Assembly: GCF_000014005.1 (NCBI RefSeq)
Contig: NC_008009.1
Coordinates: 4,836,001 to 4,900,000, forward strand
Direction: 5' to 3'
Length of the DNA stretch: 64,000 nt
Source: Candidatus Koribacter versatilis Ellin345
Lineage (GTDB): Bacteria; Acidobacteriota; Terriglobia; Terriglobales; Acidobacteriaceae
Under the pieces are notes generated by a model that was given only the letters and a program-made list of their open reading frames with translations, was not told the DNA's origin and searched no databases. A program made the translations under genes and the position numbers. Shown piece after piece: positions 45,542-53,601 of the stretch (positions within the stretch are counted from its first letter, which is position 1; each line of letters starts with the position of its first letter).

Positions 45542-47263
45542 ATGCCCCTGCGGCCCTTCATCGTTGCACTAGCCCTCACCGCCGCACTCGCTGCGCAAAC
45601 CAAGCCCGTACCCGCCCCAAGCGCCGCCGAGCAAAACGAAGCCCAAAAAGCCGCCGCCCTCTGGCGCGACCGCGCCGAAAGGTTGACCAACGCGTCCATC
45701 GAAGAAGGCTGGCACATCCGCCCATGGGATGCCGTGATGAAAGCCCATCTCGCGGAGGCCTGGTGGAAGGATGATCCTGCCCGCGCACATCAGTGGCTTT
45801 CAGAGGCATACGAGGATGTCACATTCCAGCGAAAAAATGAGGGTGACGACGAGCATATCGAGCGTCTCCGAGTCGCGACTTACATCTTCGAAGTACTAAA
45901 TCGAATCGATACTGCGAAAGCGGACCAACTCCTTAAATTCATAATCGCAGACAGCGAGAAACTTGGAGAGGCGAATTCCCTGCGCAGTCAAGCGCTGCTC
46001 CAGGTGATCCTGCAAAATGCCACGACAGATGCATTGGACAACGGCGCTGCGCGCGCGGAGGAAATTGCAGAGAAGGCACTTCAACTGCGCGGAAATCAGT
46101 ACCTGCCCGAGATTATCGGAAGCATCAGATACCAGGATGAAGCCTGGGCCGACCAGTTCTATATCAAAGCACTGAATACGGCGGTGGAATCCAATGACTA
46201 CGACATGGTCTTTGGCCTGATGCAGTTTCCGTTCCCTTATTTTGACTCGCGGATGAAGGCTTCCAACGCAGTTCGAGATGAGGCCACATCGATTTTCGCT
46301 CAATTCCTCTCACATGTTCCGAAAGATCAAGATGATAATCAGAAGTATTGCGAACGAGCTCCCAACATCGCTCAGCACTTATTGCCGCAGCTCCCCGTCT
46401 CGCAACAAGGACTGATTCACGCCGCAATTGAAACTTGCCAAAGCTCTGCAGAGGGCCCCAAGCACGATTGGATTGACTCGGACGCATGCACGACCGCAGA
46501 CAGTTGTTTGAAACTCGCAGCCGAGGCGGATTCGCCGAATAGAAGCGCACGATTGAAAGAACTGGCGGCCATCCGCGCGATTCAAGATGAACATGATCCA
46601 CAGCGCGCGGTGGAGATTGTTCGATCGCTCACCGATGACGAGAAGTCGGTACTCCAAAACTGGATGGAAGACTACAAGATGTATGCGATGGCGGCGATCG
46701 ACGGGATGTATAAGCAGCAGGACACCCCGGGGATCCAACAGATCATCGATCGAGCACCCGCGCAACTTCGGGCTGATATGCTGCTGAATTTCGTCGGCAC
46801 CCTCAGCACAGGCAAGAAGCCTGACCCGGATTACGCGCGCATCATGCTCACAGAAGCCCGCCGCGCGCTTGAAGGATCGCCGACCCAGAACCCGCAAACT
46901 TACATGCAACTCCTGCGGGCGTATCAGCGCTTGTTTCCCGAGGAAGCGCCCCAGGCACTCGGCTTCGTGATCGCGGGGCTAAACCAGATCGAGTATCTAG
47001 ATCCGAAAGCTGCAAAGAAGTCGGCAGCATTTCGTTATGTGCGTCTTGGTGACAACCTCATTCCTCTTCCACTCAAAGCCCTCCTTCTCGAGCGCGACGA
47101 ATCCTACACCCTGGCCGCCATCAAAACTCTCGACGACCCAAAAGGCCGCATCGCCTTCCGCCTCGGTTTGCTCAACGCATCGTTAAAACGCTACGAAGAA
47201 GAACTCCAGAAGGCAAAGACCCCGGCGAAACCTGCCACGAAGCAAGCCGCGAACGTCCACTGA
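45542..47263 (+). CDS. Exported helical protein of unknown function
   Basis: 573 residues from ATG 45542 behind GGAGGA. A signal peptide (FIVALALTAALAAQT) is followed by a long, all-helical, acidic body. Helices such as AALWRDRAERLTNASIEEGWHIRPWDAVMKAHLAEAWW and YARIMLTEARRALEGS repeat without a clear consensus, suggesting an alpha-alpha superhelix. Enzyme motifs are absent. It lies after the repeat region and before the FG-GAP protein gene at 47375. A periplasmic or outer-surface scaffold role is possible. Confidence 0.76.
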   Translation: MPLRPFIVALALTAALAAQTKPVPAPSAAEQNEAQKAAALWRDRAERLTNASIEEGWHIRPWDAVMKAHLAEAWWKDDPARAHQWLSEAYEDVTFQRKNEGDDEHIERLRVATYIFEVLNRIDTAKADQLLKFIIADSEKLGEANSLRSQALLQVILQNATTDALDNGAARAEEIAEKALQLRGNQYLPEIIGSIRYQDEAWADQFYIKALNTAVESNDYDMVFGLMQFPFPYFDSRMKASNAVRDEATSIFAQFLSHVPKDQDDNQKYCERAPNIAQHLLPQLPVSQQGLIHAAIETCQSSAEGPKHDWIDSDACTTADSCLKLAAEADSPNRSARLKELAAIRAIQDEHDPQRAVEIVRSLTDDEKSVLQNWMEDYKMYAMAAIDGMYKQQDTPGIQQIIDRAPAQLRADMLLNFVGTLSTGKKPDPDYARIMLTEARRALEGSPTQNPQTYMQLLRAYQRLFPEEAPQALGFVIAGLNQIEYLDPKAAKKSAAFRYVRLGDNLIPLPLKALLLERDESYTLAAIKTLDDPKGRIAFRLGLLNASLKRYEEELQKAKTPAKPATKQAANVH

Positions 47264-47374
47264 ACGCGCCCGCATCCATTTCCCAACAATTCGCCCCACG
47301 ATACTTACTCCGGCAAACCCGCCACTCACCTTCCGCTTCCTAGCCACCAGAACTGCTCCCCCCTCGGAGACCCT

Positions 47375-48901
47375 ATGCGTTTCGCAGCTCTGGCCCTATC
47401 GCTTGTCCTGGCTCTTCCACTCGTAGCCCAAACTGGTTTCTCAACCCACACGTACGCCGCGCCGGTGGTCCAGCACCTCATCCCGGTGGACGTCAACGGC
47501 GACGGCTTTCCCGATCTCGTCACCTATGGCGGCCCGGTGGACGTCTATCTCAACGATGGCCATGGTGGCATGCTTCCGCGCAAGTACATCGGCGTATTTG
47601 CGGCGTACGCCGCAGTCGCGCAATTCGCTGGCGACGCACTCCCCGAAATCGCGACCTGCCACATCAACAGCGGCAATACAGCTTCCACCATCAGCATCTA
47701 TATCAACCACGGCAGCGGGAATTTCTCGCTCGCCGGAAGCGCGCCGCTGGATGGCATTTGTACCAGCCTGAGCGTCGGCGATGTCGATGGCGATGGCAAA
47801 CTCGATGTCGTTACGACTTCGTACGCGCACGACGCGAGTTCCAACATTACGGGCACGGCGATCACCACCTTCTTCAGCAACGGCTTGGGAAGCCTCAATC
47901 GCTCCGTCACGCAAGCGAATCCCGACGTCAGCGCGCAAAACGATCCGACGAACATTTTTGATTGCCACCTCAGTTCCGCGACCGGCGGCGACTATGAGCA
48001 GGCCGGGCGGCTTGATCTCGTCCTGATCGGGGCGTGCCAGTCGGGGGCCACGAATGCCGGAACGATCTTCTACGGCACCAGCGACAAGGCCGGCCATTAC
48101 TCGCTGAAGGAGATCAAAGAGGACGAGCGAGGCTTCGACTACTTCCCGCCGTACACCGCCGACGTGAACGGCGATGGAACCCGGGACGTCGTGCTCATCG
48201 ACTACCAATCCGGCCCGCACAACTCGTGGAGCAACAGCCTCGATTTCCTCGAGAACCACCTCAACGGCCAGTGGACGCTCAAGCAAGTCTTCACCGAGAG
48301 TTCGTACGCGGCGAGCTACCTGAGCGCGGTCTTTTCCGGCGCCGGCGCAGACTTCATCAACGGCGGTAGCTGGGAAGCAGTCGCGGGCTTCACCCAATCA
48401 CCAGATTGCTGCACACAGGACACGCCGGGGATCGCAATCCTCACCCAGGACACCTCCGGCAACTACGTTGAGTCGCAGCGCTGGACAGCCAAGGCGTACC
48501 CGTACGCGACGGTAGCTGCGGACTTCAACAAAGATGGGAAGCCGGACATCGCAACCGTGCAGGTGAACAGCAGCGCCAACACGGCTTCGCTGGTCCTGTA
48601 TCTCAACTCCGGCGCCCCCGCGTGCCCCGCGCCCAGCAGCCCCGGCGTGCATCTCTGTTCGCCCGTAGCAGGCAACACCTACACGTCGCCGGTGAACGTG
48701 CGGGCGACCGGCAAAGCCGCCAGCGGCAGCGTTGTGCGACTCGAGTTGTGGGTTGACGGCAAGAAATACGGCAACTTCAGCGGTTCCACGATGAACGCGA
48801 ATGCGTTGCTGGGCTCCGGCTCACACCGCATCGTAGTAGTCGAAGACGACTCCACCGGCGGCCACCTGAACTCCACTCCCGCCTACATCACCGTGAATTA
48901 A
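47375..48901 (+). CDS. Secreted FG-GAP/VCBS repeat protein with Ig-like C-terminus
   Basis: 508 residues with a signal peptide (LALSLVLALPLVAQTG). The body (about 30-405) contains FG-GAP calcium-loop repeats: DVNGDGFPDLVTY, DVDGDGKLDVVTT, DVNGDGTRDVVLI and DFNKDGKPDIATV. The last 90 residues form the same Ig-like module as two other proteins here (VHLCSPVAGNTYTSPVNVRATGKA, RLELWVDGKKYG, SHRIVVVEDDS). A role in surface binding is likely; there is no enzyme motif. Copy C of repeat family 1 starts 4 bases after the stop. Confidence 0.86.
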   Translation: MRFAALALSLVLALPLVAQTGFSTHTYAAPVVQHLIPVDVNGDGFPDLVTYGGPVDVYLNDGHGGMLPRKYIGVFAAYAAVAQFAGDALPEIATCHINSGNTASTISIYINHGSGNFSLAGSAPLDGICTSLSVGDVDGDGKLDVVTTSYAHDASSNITGTAITTFFSNGLGSLNRSVTQANPDVSAQNDPTNIFDCHLSSATGGDYEQAGRLDLVLIGACQSGATNAGTIFYGTSDKAGHYSLKEIKEDERGFDYFPPYTADVNGDGTRDVVLIDYQSGPHNSWSNSLDFLENHLNGQWTLKQVFTESSYAASYLSAVFSGAGADFINGGSWEAVAGFTQSPDCCTQDTPGIAILTQDTSGNYVESQRWTAKAYPYATVAADFNKDGKPDIATVQVNSSANTASLVLYLNSGAPACPAPSSPGVHLCSPVAGNTYTSPVNVRATGKAASGSVVRLELWVDGKKYGNFSGSTMNANALLGSGSHRIVVVEDDSTGGHLNSTPAYITVN

Positions 48902-48905
48902 TTCA

Positions 48906-48959
48906 GGGTGCCCCACCCTTATCGCGCGAGCCTTTTTCGCGCGATAGGGTGGGGACTTT
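48906..48959. repeat. Palindromic repeat family 1, copy C
   Basis: Head GGGTGCCCCA, then CCCCACCCT with a one-base bulge and ATCGCGCGA (48911-48929), a short loop, and TCGCGCGAT AGGGTGGGG (48937-48954), ending ACTTTT. An 18-base stem, the longest of the family in this window; with the terminal T-run it would also terminate transcription of the FG-GAP gene. Confidence 0.7.
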
Positions 48960-48965
48960 TGAGCC

Positions 48966-49018
48966 CTGTCATCCTGAGCGGAGTTTCGCGAAGCGAAACG
49001 CAGTCGAAGGATCCCTAT
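48966..49018. repeat. Palindromic repeat family 2, copy 2
   Basis: Flank TGTCATCCTGAGCGGAG, then TTTCGC (48984-48989) GAA GCGAAA (48993-48998), then GCAGTCGAAGGATCCCTA. Compared with copy 1, the flanks match and the stem has changed on both sides. Confidence 0.65.
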
Positions 49019-49041
49019 CGCTACCCAAATATCCCAGTACT

Positions 49042-50097
49042 TCACCGCTTCTCTTCTTCCACACTCTTCAGCATCGCATTCACTTCTTCGGCATGCTTCC
49101 CGTGCGGCTCCAACTCAAGATACTTGCGCAGTCCACTCTCAATTGCCGAAAACGCAGGCGGTTCCTTCGCCACACCGAGCAATCGGATCTGGCAATATGC
49201 ACGTAAGTAATAAAGCTCAGCATTCGCCGGCTCTTCTTGCAGCACAGAGCTTAAGGCACGAACTGCGCCCTCGAAATCCGTAGCCGTATTGTCGCTCTCG
49301 CCGTTCTGGATTTTCTGCACCAGCATCATGCCGTGGTTCCGCTCATAGAGCACGCGATGCTCCGGGTTCATCTTCTCCGCCAGCATCATGTCGTGATCAA
49401 CTTCATTCCATCGTTTCAGTACGACCAGCGCCTGCGCGCGATTGTTGTAATACGCACCCACTTCTTTGAGCGCAAGCGCCTTCCCGTACGCCGCAGCGCA
49501 ATCTTCAAACTTGCTAGCGTGGCAATACGCACTCGCCAACTGCGCCCACACCATGTCGTACTTCGCGCCCGATGACTCAGCGTTCGCCTTCAGCGTCGCA
49601 ATCGCTCCGGCCCAGTCTCCATTCTGTCCTTGCTTTTGCGCCTGCTCGATTGCCGTTCGTACCGCTACGGTCTGCGCGTCATCTCCCACTACCACCGGCG
49701 TAAAGTCGTCTGGAGAAGTGTCTCCACCGAGCGTCTCCGCCTGGCGTGTTTCGCGCTTCACCTCGATGGAATGTTTTGCCAGGTCCAGCGCCAACTGCTG
49801 CGGCCGCGAACTCCAGCTAATCGCGATCGCCGGAAATTCCATCGCCACCTGGTTGCCGCGCAATACTGTCACCGAGTACGCACCCGGATCCACGCCGCCG
49901 AAGAAGAACTTCCCCTTCGCGTCGGTCTTCACGGAAAAGCGATGGCCGTTGTGCTTGTCGAGAAATTTCAGTTCGGCGTTGGCGAGGGGGTTGCCGGCTT
50001 CGTCCAGACAAGTGCCTTCGATCTGCGCCAGCCACACCCCGGCAAAAGTTACGCCAGCGAGCAGCATCACCATCGCGACATGGCGGAGCATCTTCAT
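49042..50097 (-). CDS. Exported protein with carboxypeptidase-regulatory-like domain and TPRs
   Basis: 351 residues from ATG 50097, whose codon overlaps the SnoaL-like gene stop (ATGA); a longer frame upstream overlaps that gene and is not conserved. A signal-anchor (HVAMVMLLAGVTFAGVWLA) precedes an Ig-like CarboxypepD_reg domain (IEGTCLDEAGNPLANAELKFLDKHNGHRFSVKTDAKGKFFFGGVDPGAYSVTVLRG). From about residue 150 TPR-like helices follow (YDMVWAQLASAYCHASKFEDCAAAYGKALAL, AYYNNRAQALVVLKRW). A periplasmic sensor or assembly role is possible; not enzymatic. Confidence 0.82.
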   Translation of the reverse strand: MKMLRHVAMVMLLAGVTFAGVWLAQIEGTCLDEAGNPLANAELKFLDKHNGHRFSVKTDAKGKFFFGGVDPGAYSVTVLRGNQVAMEFPAIAISWSSRPQQLALDLAKHSIEVKRETRQAETLGGDTSPDDFTPVVVGDDAQTVAVRTAIEQAQKQGQNGDWAGAIATLKANAESSGAKYDMVWAQLASAYCHASKFEDCAAAYGKALALKEVGAYYNNRAQALVVLKRWNEVDHDMMLAEKMNPEHRVLYERNHGMMLVQKIQNGESDNTATDFEGAVRALSSVLQEEPANAELYYLRAYCQIRLLGVAKEPPAFSAIESGLRKYLELEPHGKHAEEVNAMLKSVEEEKR

Positions 50098-50468
50098 TCG
50101 ATGGTCACTCCATACATCGCTTCCCCACGAACGATCAGTCCGTCTTCGTGGAAGCGCATGATCTCCATCGCGCGGCTCGCACGCCCATTCAATCGCGACG
50201 TGTACAGCACCGCGATCTCGCGCTCGCCCGGCCCGACGAACACACTGTCGAGCGTGAATCGGATGTCGTTGATCTGCTTGAGCGCCGTCTCCCAGTAGTT
50301 GCGCAGCTCCGCTTTGCCTTTCAGCACGCTGCGCCCCACAAACTGCTGCGCCTTCGGACTGATGAACTCCACATCGTCGGCGAAGTGCGCCAGCACCGCC
50401 TCCACATCGCGACGGTTCCATGCCGCTGCCCATTGCGTGGCAAACTCGTGCGCCTGCTCTCGTGTCAT
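50094..50468 (-). CDS. SnoaL/NTF2-like protein
   Basis: 124 residues. An NTF2-like cone fold is indicated by FATQWAAAWNRRDVEAVLAHFADDVEFISP, then FVGRSVLKGKAELRNYWETAL, and IAVLYTSRLNGRASRAMEIMRFHEDGLIVRGEAMY. SnoaL-like and DUF4440-like members bind small molecules or act as enzymes; none can be specified. It is transcribed with the TPR protein downstream (overlap ATGA). The trpG stop lies 58 bases upstream on the same strand. Confidence 0.86.
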   Translation of the reverse strand: MTREQAHEFATQWAAAWNRRDVEAVLAHFADDVEFISPKAQQFVGRSVLKGKAELRNYWETALKQINDIRFTLDSVFVGPGEREIAVLYTSRLNGRASRAMEIMRFHEDGLIVRGEAMYGVTIE

Positions 50469-50526
50469 AGCCTCTCCGCTAACTTAGACACTATCGCGAA
50501 ACTGCGGTTACCAGAATTTTGTGGGT

Positions 50527-51102
50527 TTAAAGCGCCAGGAAATTCTTAATCAGTTGCTTGCCGTCGCTGGTCAGCACGCTTTCCGGGTGGAATTGCACGC
50601 CTTCTACCGGAAATTTCTTGTGCCGTAGCCCCATGATGACCGAGTTACCGTCGTGGTCATTGGTCCGGGCGCTCACCTCGAGTTCCTTGGGCAGATCGCT
50701 CTCGCGCACGATAAGCGAATGGTAACGGGTGGCGGTCATGGGAGACCGCACGTCGCGGAAGATGGTTTTGCCGTCGTGTTCCACCTGGCTGGTCTTGCCA
50801 TGCATCAGGTTCTTCGCGCGGACGACCTTGCCCCCGAACGCCTCGCCGATGGCCTGGTGTCCAAGGCAGACCCCCAAAACCGGGCGTTTCCCGGCAAAAT
50901 GACGGATTAACTCGATACTGATCCCGGCTTCTCCCGGCGTACACGGCCCTGGCGACACCAAAATCCGGTCCGGCCGCATGGCTTCCACCGCCTCCACCGT
51001 GACTTGGTCGTTGCGGCGCACCTCGATTTCCGCGCCCAACTCGCCCAGGTATTGCACGAGGTTGTAGGTGAATGAGTCGTAATTATCGAGAACGAAAACC
51101 AT
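50527..51102 (-). CDS. trpG: Anthranilate synthase component II / glutamine amidotransferase
   Basis: 191 residues, class I glutamine amidotransferase: [40 protein letters not shown], the nucleophile Cys79 in [15 protein letters not shown] and the His/Glu in [22 protein letters not shown]. It supplies ammonia to TrpE. The same protein can also serve aminodeoxychorismate synthase as PabA, so amphibolic use is possible. Its pair trpE lies at 43933 on the other strand; a second gene, or other trp genes, are not here. Confidence 0.93.
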   Translation of the reverse strand: MVFVLDNYDSFTYNLVQYLGELGAEIEVRRNDQVTVEAVEAMRPDRILVSPGPCTPGEAGISIELIRHFAGKRPVLGVCLGHQAIGEAFGGKVVRAKNLMHGKTSQVEHDGKTIFRDVRSPMTATRYHSLIVRESDLPKELEVSARTNDHDGNSVIMGLRHKKFPVEGVQFHPESVLTSDGKQLIKNFLAL

Positions 51103-51181
51103 CTGGCGTCAGTCTAGCCGATTTCCATCGGTAACGTGGAGCGGCACCGGAAGTTTCCCGGCTGATTGTCCTGCTTCGTGC

Positions 51182-51211
51182 TTGACAGTTTGGCCCTTAC
51201 AGCGCGATTCT
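51182..51211 (+). promoter_or_regulatory. Putative promoter of the PilZ gene
   Basis: A consensus TTGACA (51182-51187) is followed after about 18 bases by GATTCT as a weak -10. It lies about 20 bases before the ATG at 51233, so a short leader is expected. Confidence 0.35.
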
Positions 51212-51232
51212 TACCACCACCCTGGAGAACCT

Positions 51233-51571
51233 ATGAATGTTCCACGCCAAGGGCAGGAGCTTCGCACTACCCGCCGGTTCAATCTACGATTGCCGGTTGA
51301 GGTGAAGTACTCCGCCGAGAGCGTCAAACACGCCAAAGCTCATACTCGCGATGTCAGTTCCCGCGGTATCTGCTTTTATTTCGATTCGACCATTCAGCCC
51401 GGCTCCGACATCGAGTTCACGCTCACGTTGCCGCCGGAAATCACGCTCACCGAAAGTATCCGCGTGCGTTGCAAAGGCACCGTCGTTCGCGTCGATTCCC
51501 CAGCGACTGCGAATGGCAAAGTAGGTGTCGCGGCCACGATTCAGCACTACGAGTTCGTCGCCGAGAAGTAG
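51233..51571 (+). CDS. PilZ-domain protein
   Basis: 112 residues from ATG 51233 behind GGAGA. The PilZ residues RRFNLR (near 11-16) and DVSSRGICF (D-x-S-x-x-G) bracket the c-di-GMP site, followed by barrel strands to RVDSPATANGKVGVAATIQHYEF. It is the second single-domain PilZ protein of the window, with a GGDEF cyclase 2 kb downstream. Followed 15 bases later by the YjbR-like gene. Confidence 0.88.
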   Translation: MNVPRQGQELRTTRRFNLRLPVEVKYSAESVKHAKAHTRDVSSRGICFYFDSTIQPGSDIEFTLTLPPEITLTESIRVRCKGTVVRVDSPATANGKVGVAATIQHYEFVAEK

Positions 51572-51586
51572 CTCACCCAAGCTTTC

Positions 51587-51940
51587 ATGACCCCCGACGA
51601 CTTTCGCCGGTTCGCGCTCAGCTTCCCAGAAGCCGAAGAACGCGCGCATATGAACCATCCCGACTTCCGCGTCGGTGGACGCATCTTCGCCACGCTCGGC
51701 TATCCGACTGCCGACATCGGCATGGTGAAGCTCTCGCCCGCGCTGCAAAAGAGCTACGTCAGCGGACATCCGAAGATGTTTCGCCCGGTCACCGGCAAAT
51801 GGGGAGAACAGGGCTGCACCCACGTTCTCCTGCCGACTGCCACGGCCCAACCTGTGAAGTCGGCGCTAGGCGAAGCGTGGAAGATCGCGTCCGATCTAGG
51901 GCCGACTCGATCGAAGGCCAAGCCTAAGTCAAAGCGCTAG
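51587..51940 (+). CDS. MmcQ/YjbR family protein
   Basis: 117 residues of the YjbR (DUF419) fold: FRRFALSFPEAEERAHMNHPDFRVGGRIFATLGY, then MVKLSPALQKSYVSGHPKMFRPVTGKWGEQGCTHVLL and a basic tail (TRSKAKPKSKR). The family is DNA-binding-like by structure, but function is not known. It follows the PilZ gene. Confidence 0.88.
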   Translation: MTPDDFRRFALSFPEAEERAHMNHPDFRVGGRIFATLGYPTADIGMVKLSPALQKSYVSGHPKMFRPVTGKWGEQGCTHVLLPTATAQPVKSALGEAWKIASDLGPTRSKAKPKSKR

Positions 51941-51974
51941 GGCTCATTCCGCCATGTAAACTGAAGAGTTCCGC

Positions 51975-52862
51975 ATGGCCCCGCGTCTACCCCAGCTCGC
52001 CATCGCCACAGGTCTCCTCTGCGCTCCGTGCTGGTTGCACGCGCAAGCGCCGGTCGGCGAACTTTATTCGACGATTGCACGCATTCGCGGCTCGGTAACT
52101 CTCGCCGGAGGCGGCACCACGGTCCTCAGCGGATCATCGATTGAATCCGGCACGCAGCCGGCGCGCTTGGAGCTTCATCGCGGCGGCAATCTCATCGTCT
52201 GCCAGGGCACTACGGTCAGCGTCAGTGCATCGGCCAGTGGCCGCGATTTGATGTTCAGCTTCGGCTCCGGCAGCCTCGAGTCGCACTACACCATCGGCGC
52301 TTCTTCGGATTCGATCATTACGCCCGACTTCCGCTTCGTCGTTACCGGCCCCGGCGAGTTCGATCTCGACATCGGCATCTCGCCACAGGGCGATACCTGC
52401 ATGCGCTCGCATCGCGAGAGCACCGGCGGAGTCATCGTCAACGAACAGATGGGCGACGGCACCTACCAGATCAAACCCTCGGACTTCGTGGTCTTCCACA
52501 AAGGCCATATCGCCAACGCCCAAGCCAATCCGCAAAACGCAACCTGCGGATGTCCTCCGGCACCCGAACCCGTCCGCCAAGCTGAAGTCGCAAAAGCCGA
52601 GCCGGCACCTGCTGCACAACCGCAGCCCACACCGGCGCCTCCGCCCCCAGTCGCAAGCGCGAACGAGCACGTTGTCGCCGAGACGCCCTTCGTCTTCAAC
52701 GCCGACGGCATGCCGCCACCAATCACGGCGCACGTGATGAAACTACGAGTGGAGTCGAACAACGCATTTGCAGATTTGCATCCCGAAGTCCAGCCGCCTC
52801 CGAGGATGGCAAAGCCGGAGAAGAAGGGGTTCTGGCACAAGGTGAAGTCGTTGTTTCAGTAG
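51975..52862 (+). CDS. Exported FecR-like/proline-rich protein of unknown function
   Basis: 295 residues. The signal peptide spans LAIATGLLCAPCWLHAQAP. A beta-rich first domain (STIARIRGSVTLAGGGTTVLSGSSIES ... LIVCQGTTVSVSASASG) resembles FecR-type strands. A Cys-containing middle (QNATCGCPPAPEPV), a Pro/Ala-rich linker (about 210-235) and a basic C-terminus (KPEKKGFWHKVKSLFQ) follow. Possibly attached to the envelope; I do not recognise a family. Confidence 0.68.
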   Translation: MAPRLPQLAIATGLLCAPCWLHAQAPVGELYSTIARIRGSVTLAGGGTTVLSGSSIESGTQPARLELHRGGNLIVCQGTTVSVSASASGRDLMFSFGSGSLESHYTIGASSDSIITPDFRFVVTGPGEFDLDIGISPQGDTCMRSHRESTGGVIVNEQMGDGTYQIKPSDFVVFHKGHIANAQANPQNATCGCPPAPEPVRQAEVAKAEPAPAAQPQPTPAPPPPVASANEHVVAETPFVFNADGMPPPITAHVMKLRVESNNAFADLHPEVQPPPRMAKPEKKGFWHKVKSLFQ

Positions 52863-52895
52863 GTTGAGCTCGTTAGTCAAGATATAATTAAGCAG

Positions 52896-53219
52896 ATGGC
52901 TACGGTGATTCACATCTCGGAAGACGACGCCGCTCGTGACTTTGCAGGCCTATTGGCGCGCATCCGGTCCGGTGCTGAGGTTGTGATCGAGCGAGGTTCT
53001 CTTCCCCCCATTGTGATGCGAGCTCGGACTGAGCCTACGGGGCGCCTCTTGTCTGAATCAATAGCAATGGCAGAACAGCACGCGAAGGAACTCGGATATG
53101 ATCCGGTGATGGATGCTGAATTTGCGGCGGATCTCGAGAAAATCATCAGCAATCGCGCCCCCGCGACACTTCTTCGTGGGAATAATCCTTGGGCCTCATT
53201 CTTGATTCCAGCATCTTAG
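52896..53219 (+). CDS. Phd/YefM-type antitoxin
   Basis: 107 residues: VIHISEDDAARDFAGLLARIRSGAEVVIERGSLPPIVMRA is the Phd/YefM N-terminal DNA-binding fold. The helical C-terminus (ESIAMAEQHAKELGYDPVMDAEFAADLEKIIS) would neutralise the toxin. Its partner PIN-domain gene starts inside its 3' end (53189). Intact and probably expressed. Confidence 0.85.
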   Translation: MATVIHISEDDAARDFAGLLARIRSGAEVVIERGSLPPIVMRARTEPTGRLLSESIAMAEQHAKELGYDPVMDAEFAADLEKIISNRAPATLLRGNNPWASFLIPAS

Positions 53220-53601
53220 TCGCCGGTGAACGCGGGCGTGAGAGCGTTGCAGCATTGCTTGACCGCGTTCGGCGGACTTGTGGCGACTCGATGAGCGCAT
53301 TGTCCGCAATTACAGTTCTCGAACTCACTCACGGAATCTACAGAACTCGAACGGGTGCAAATCGCGCGCGCCGCCAAGCCTCGTGGATGAAATTATGCGC
53401 GATCTCATCGTCTATCCCGTGACTGTACAGATCGCCCAGCTCGCCGGCCGCATCGAAGGTGAGCAAGCGGCCCGCGGTATCGCAATCAGCTTTCAGGATC
53501 TGCTTATCGGAGCAACCGCTCTCGATCTTGGATTCGAACTGGTCATGCTAAACCTTCGCCATTTCCAGCTCATCCCCAACCTAACCGTCCGCCAGCTCTA
53601 G
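53189..53601 (+). pseudogene. vapC: VapC-type PIN toxin, broken by one frameshift
   Basis: The first frame starts with TTG (53189) and reads GLILDSSILVAGERGRESVAALL and SALSAITVLELTHGIYRTRTG, then goes out of phase near 53381. The second frame gives VDEIMRDLIVYPVTVQIAQLAGRIEGEQAARGIAISFQDLLIGATALDLGFELVMLNLRHFQLIP. Together these show the PIN-domain acidic residues (D in LDSS, E in LELTHG, D in FQDLLI) of a VapC RNase. The shift is one base. It overlaps its antitoxin. Either a decayed toxin or a sequencing error. Confidence 0.74.
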
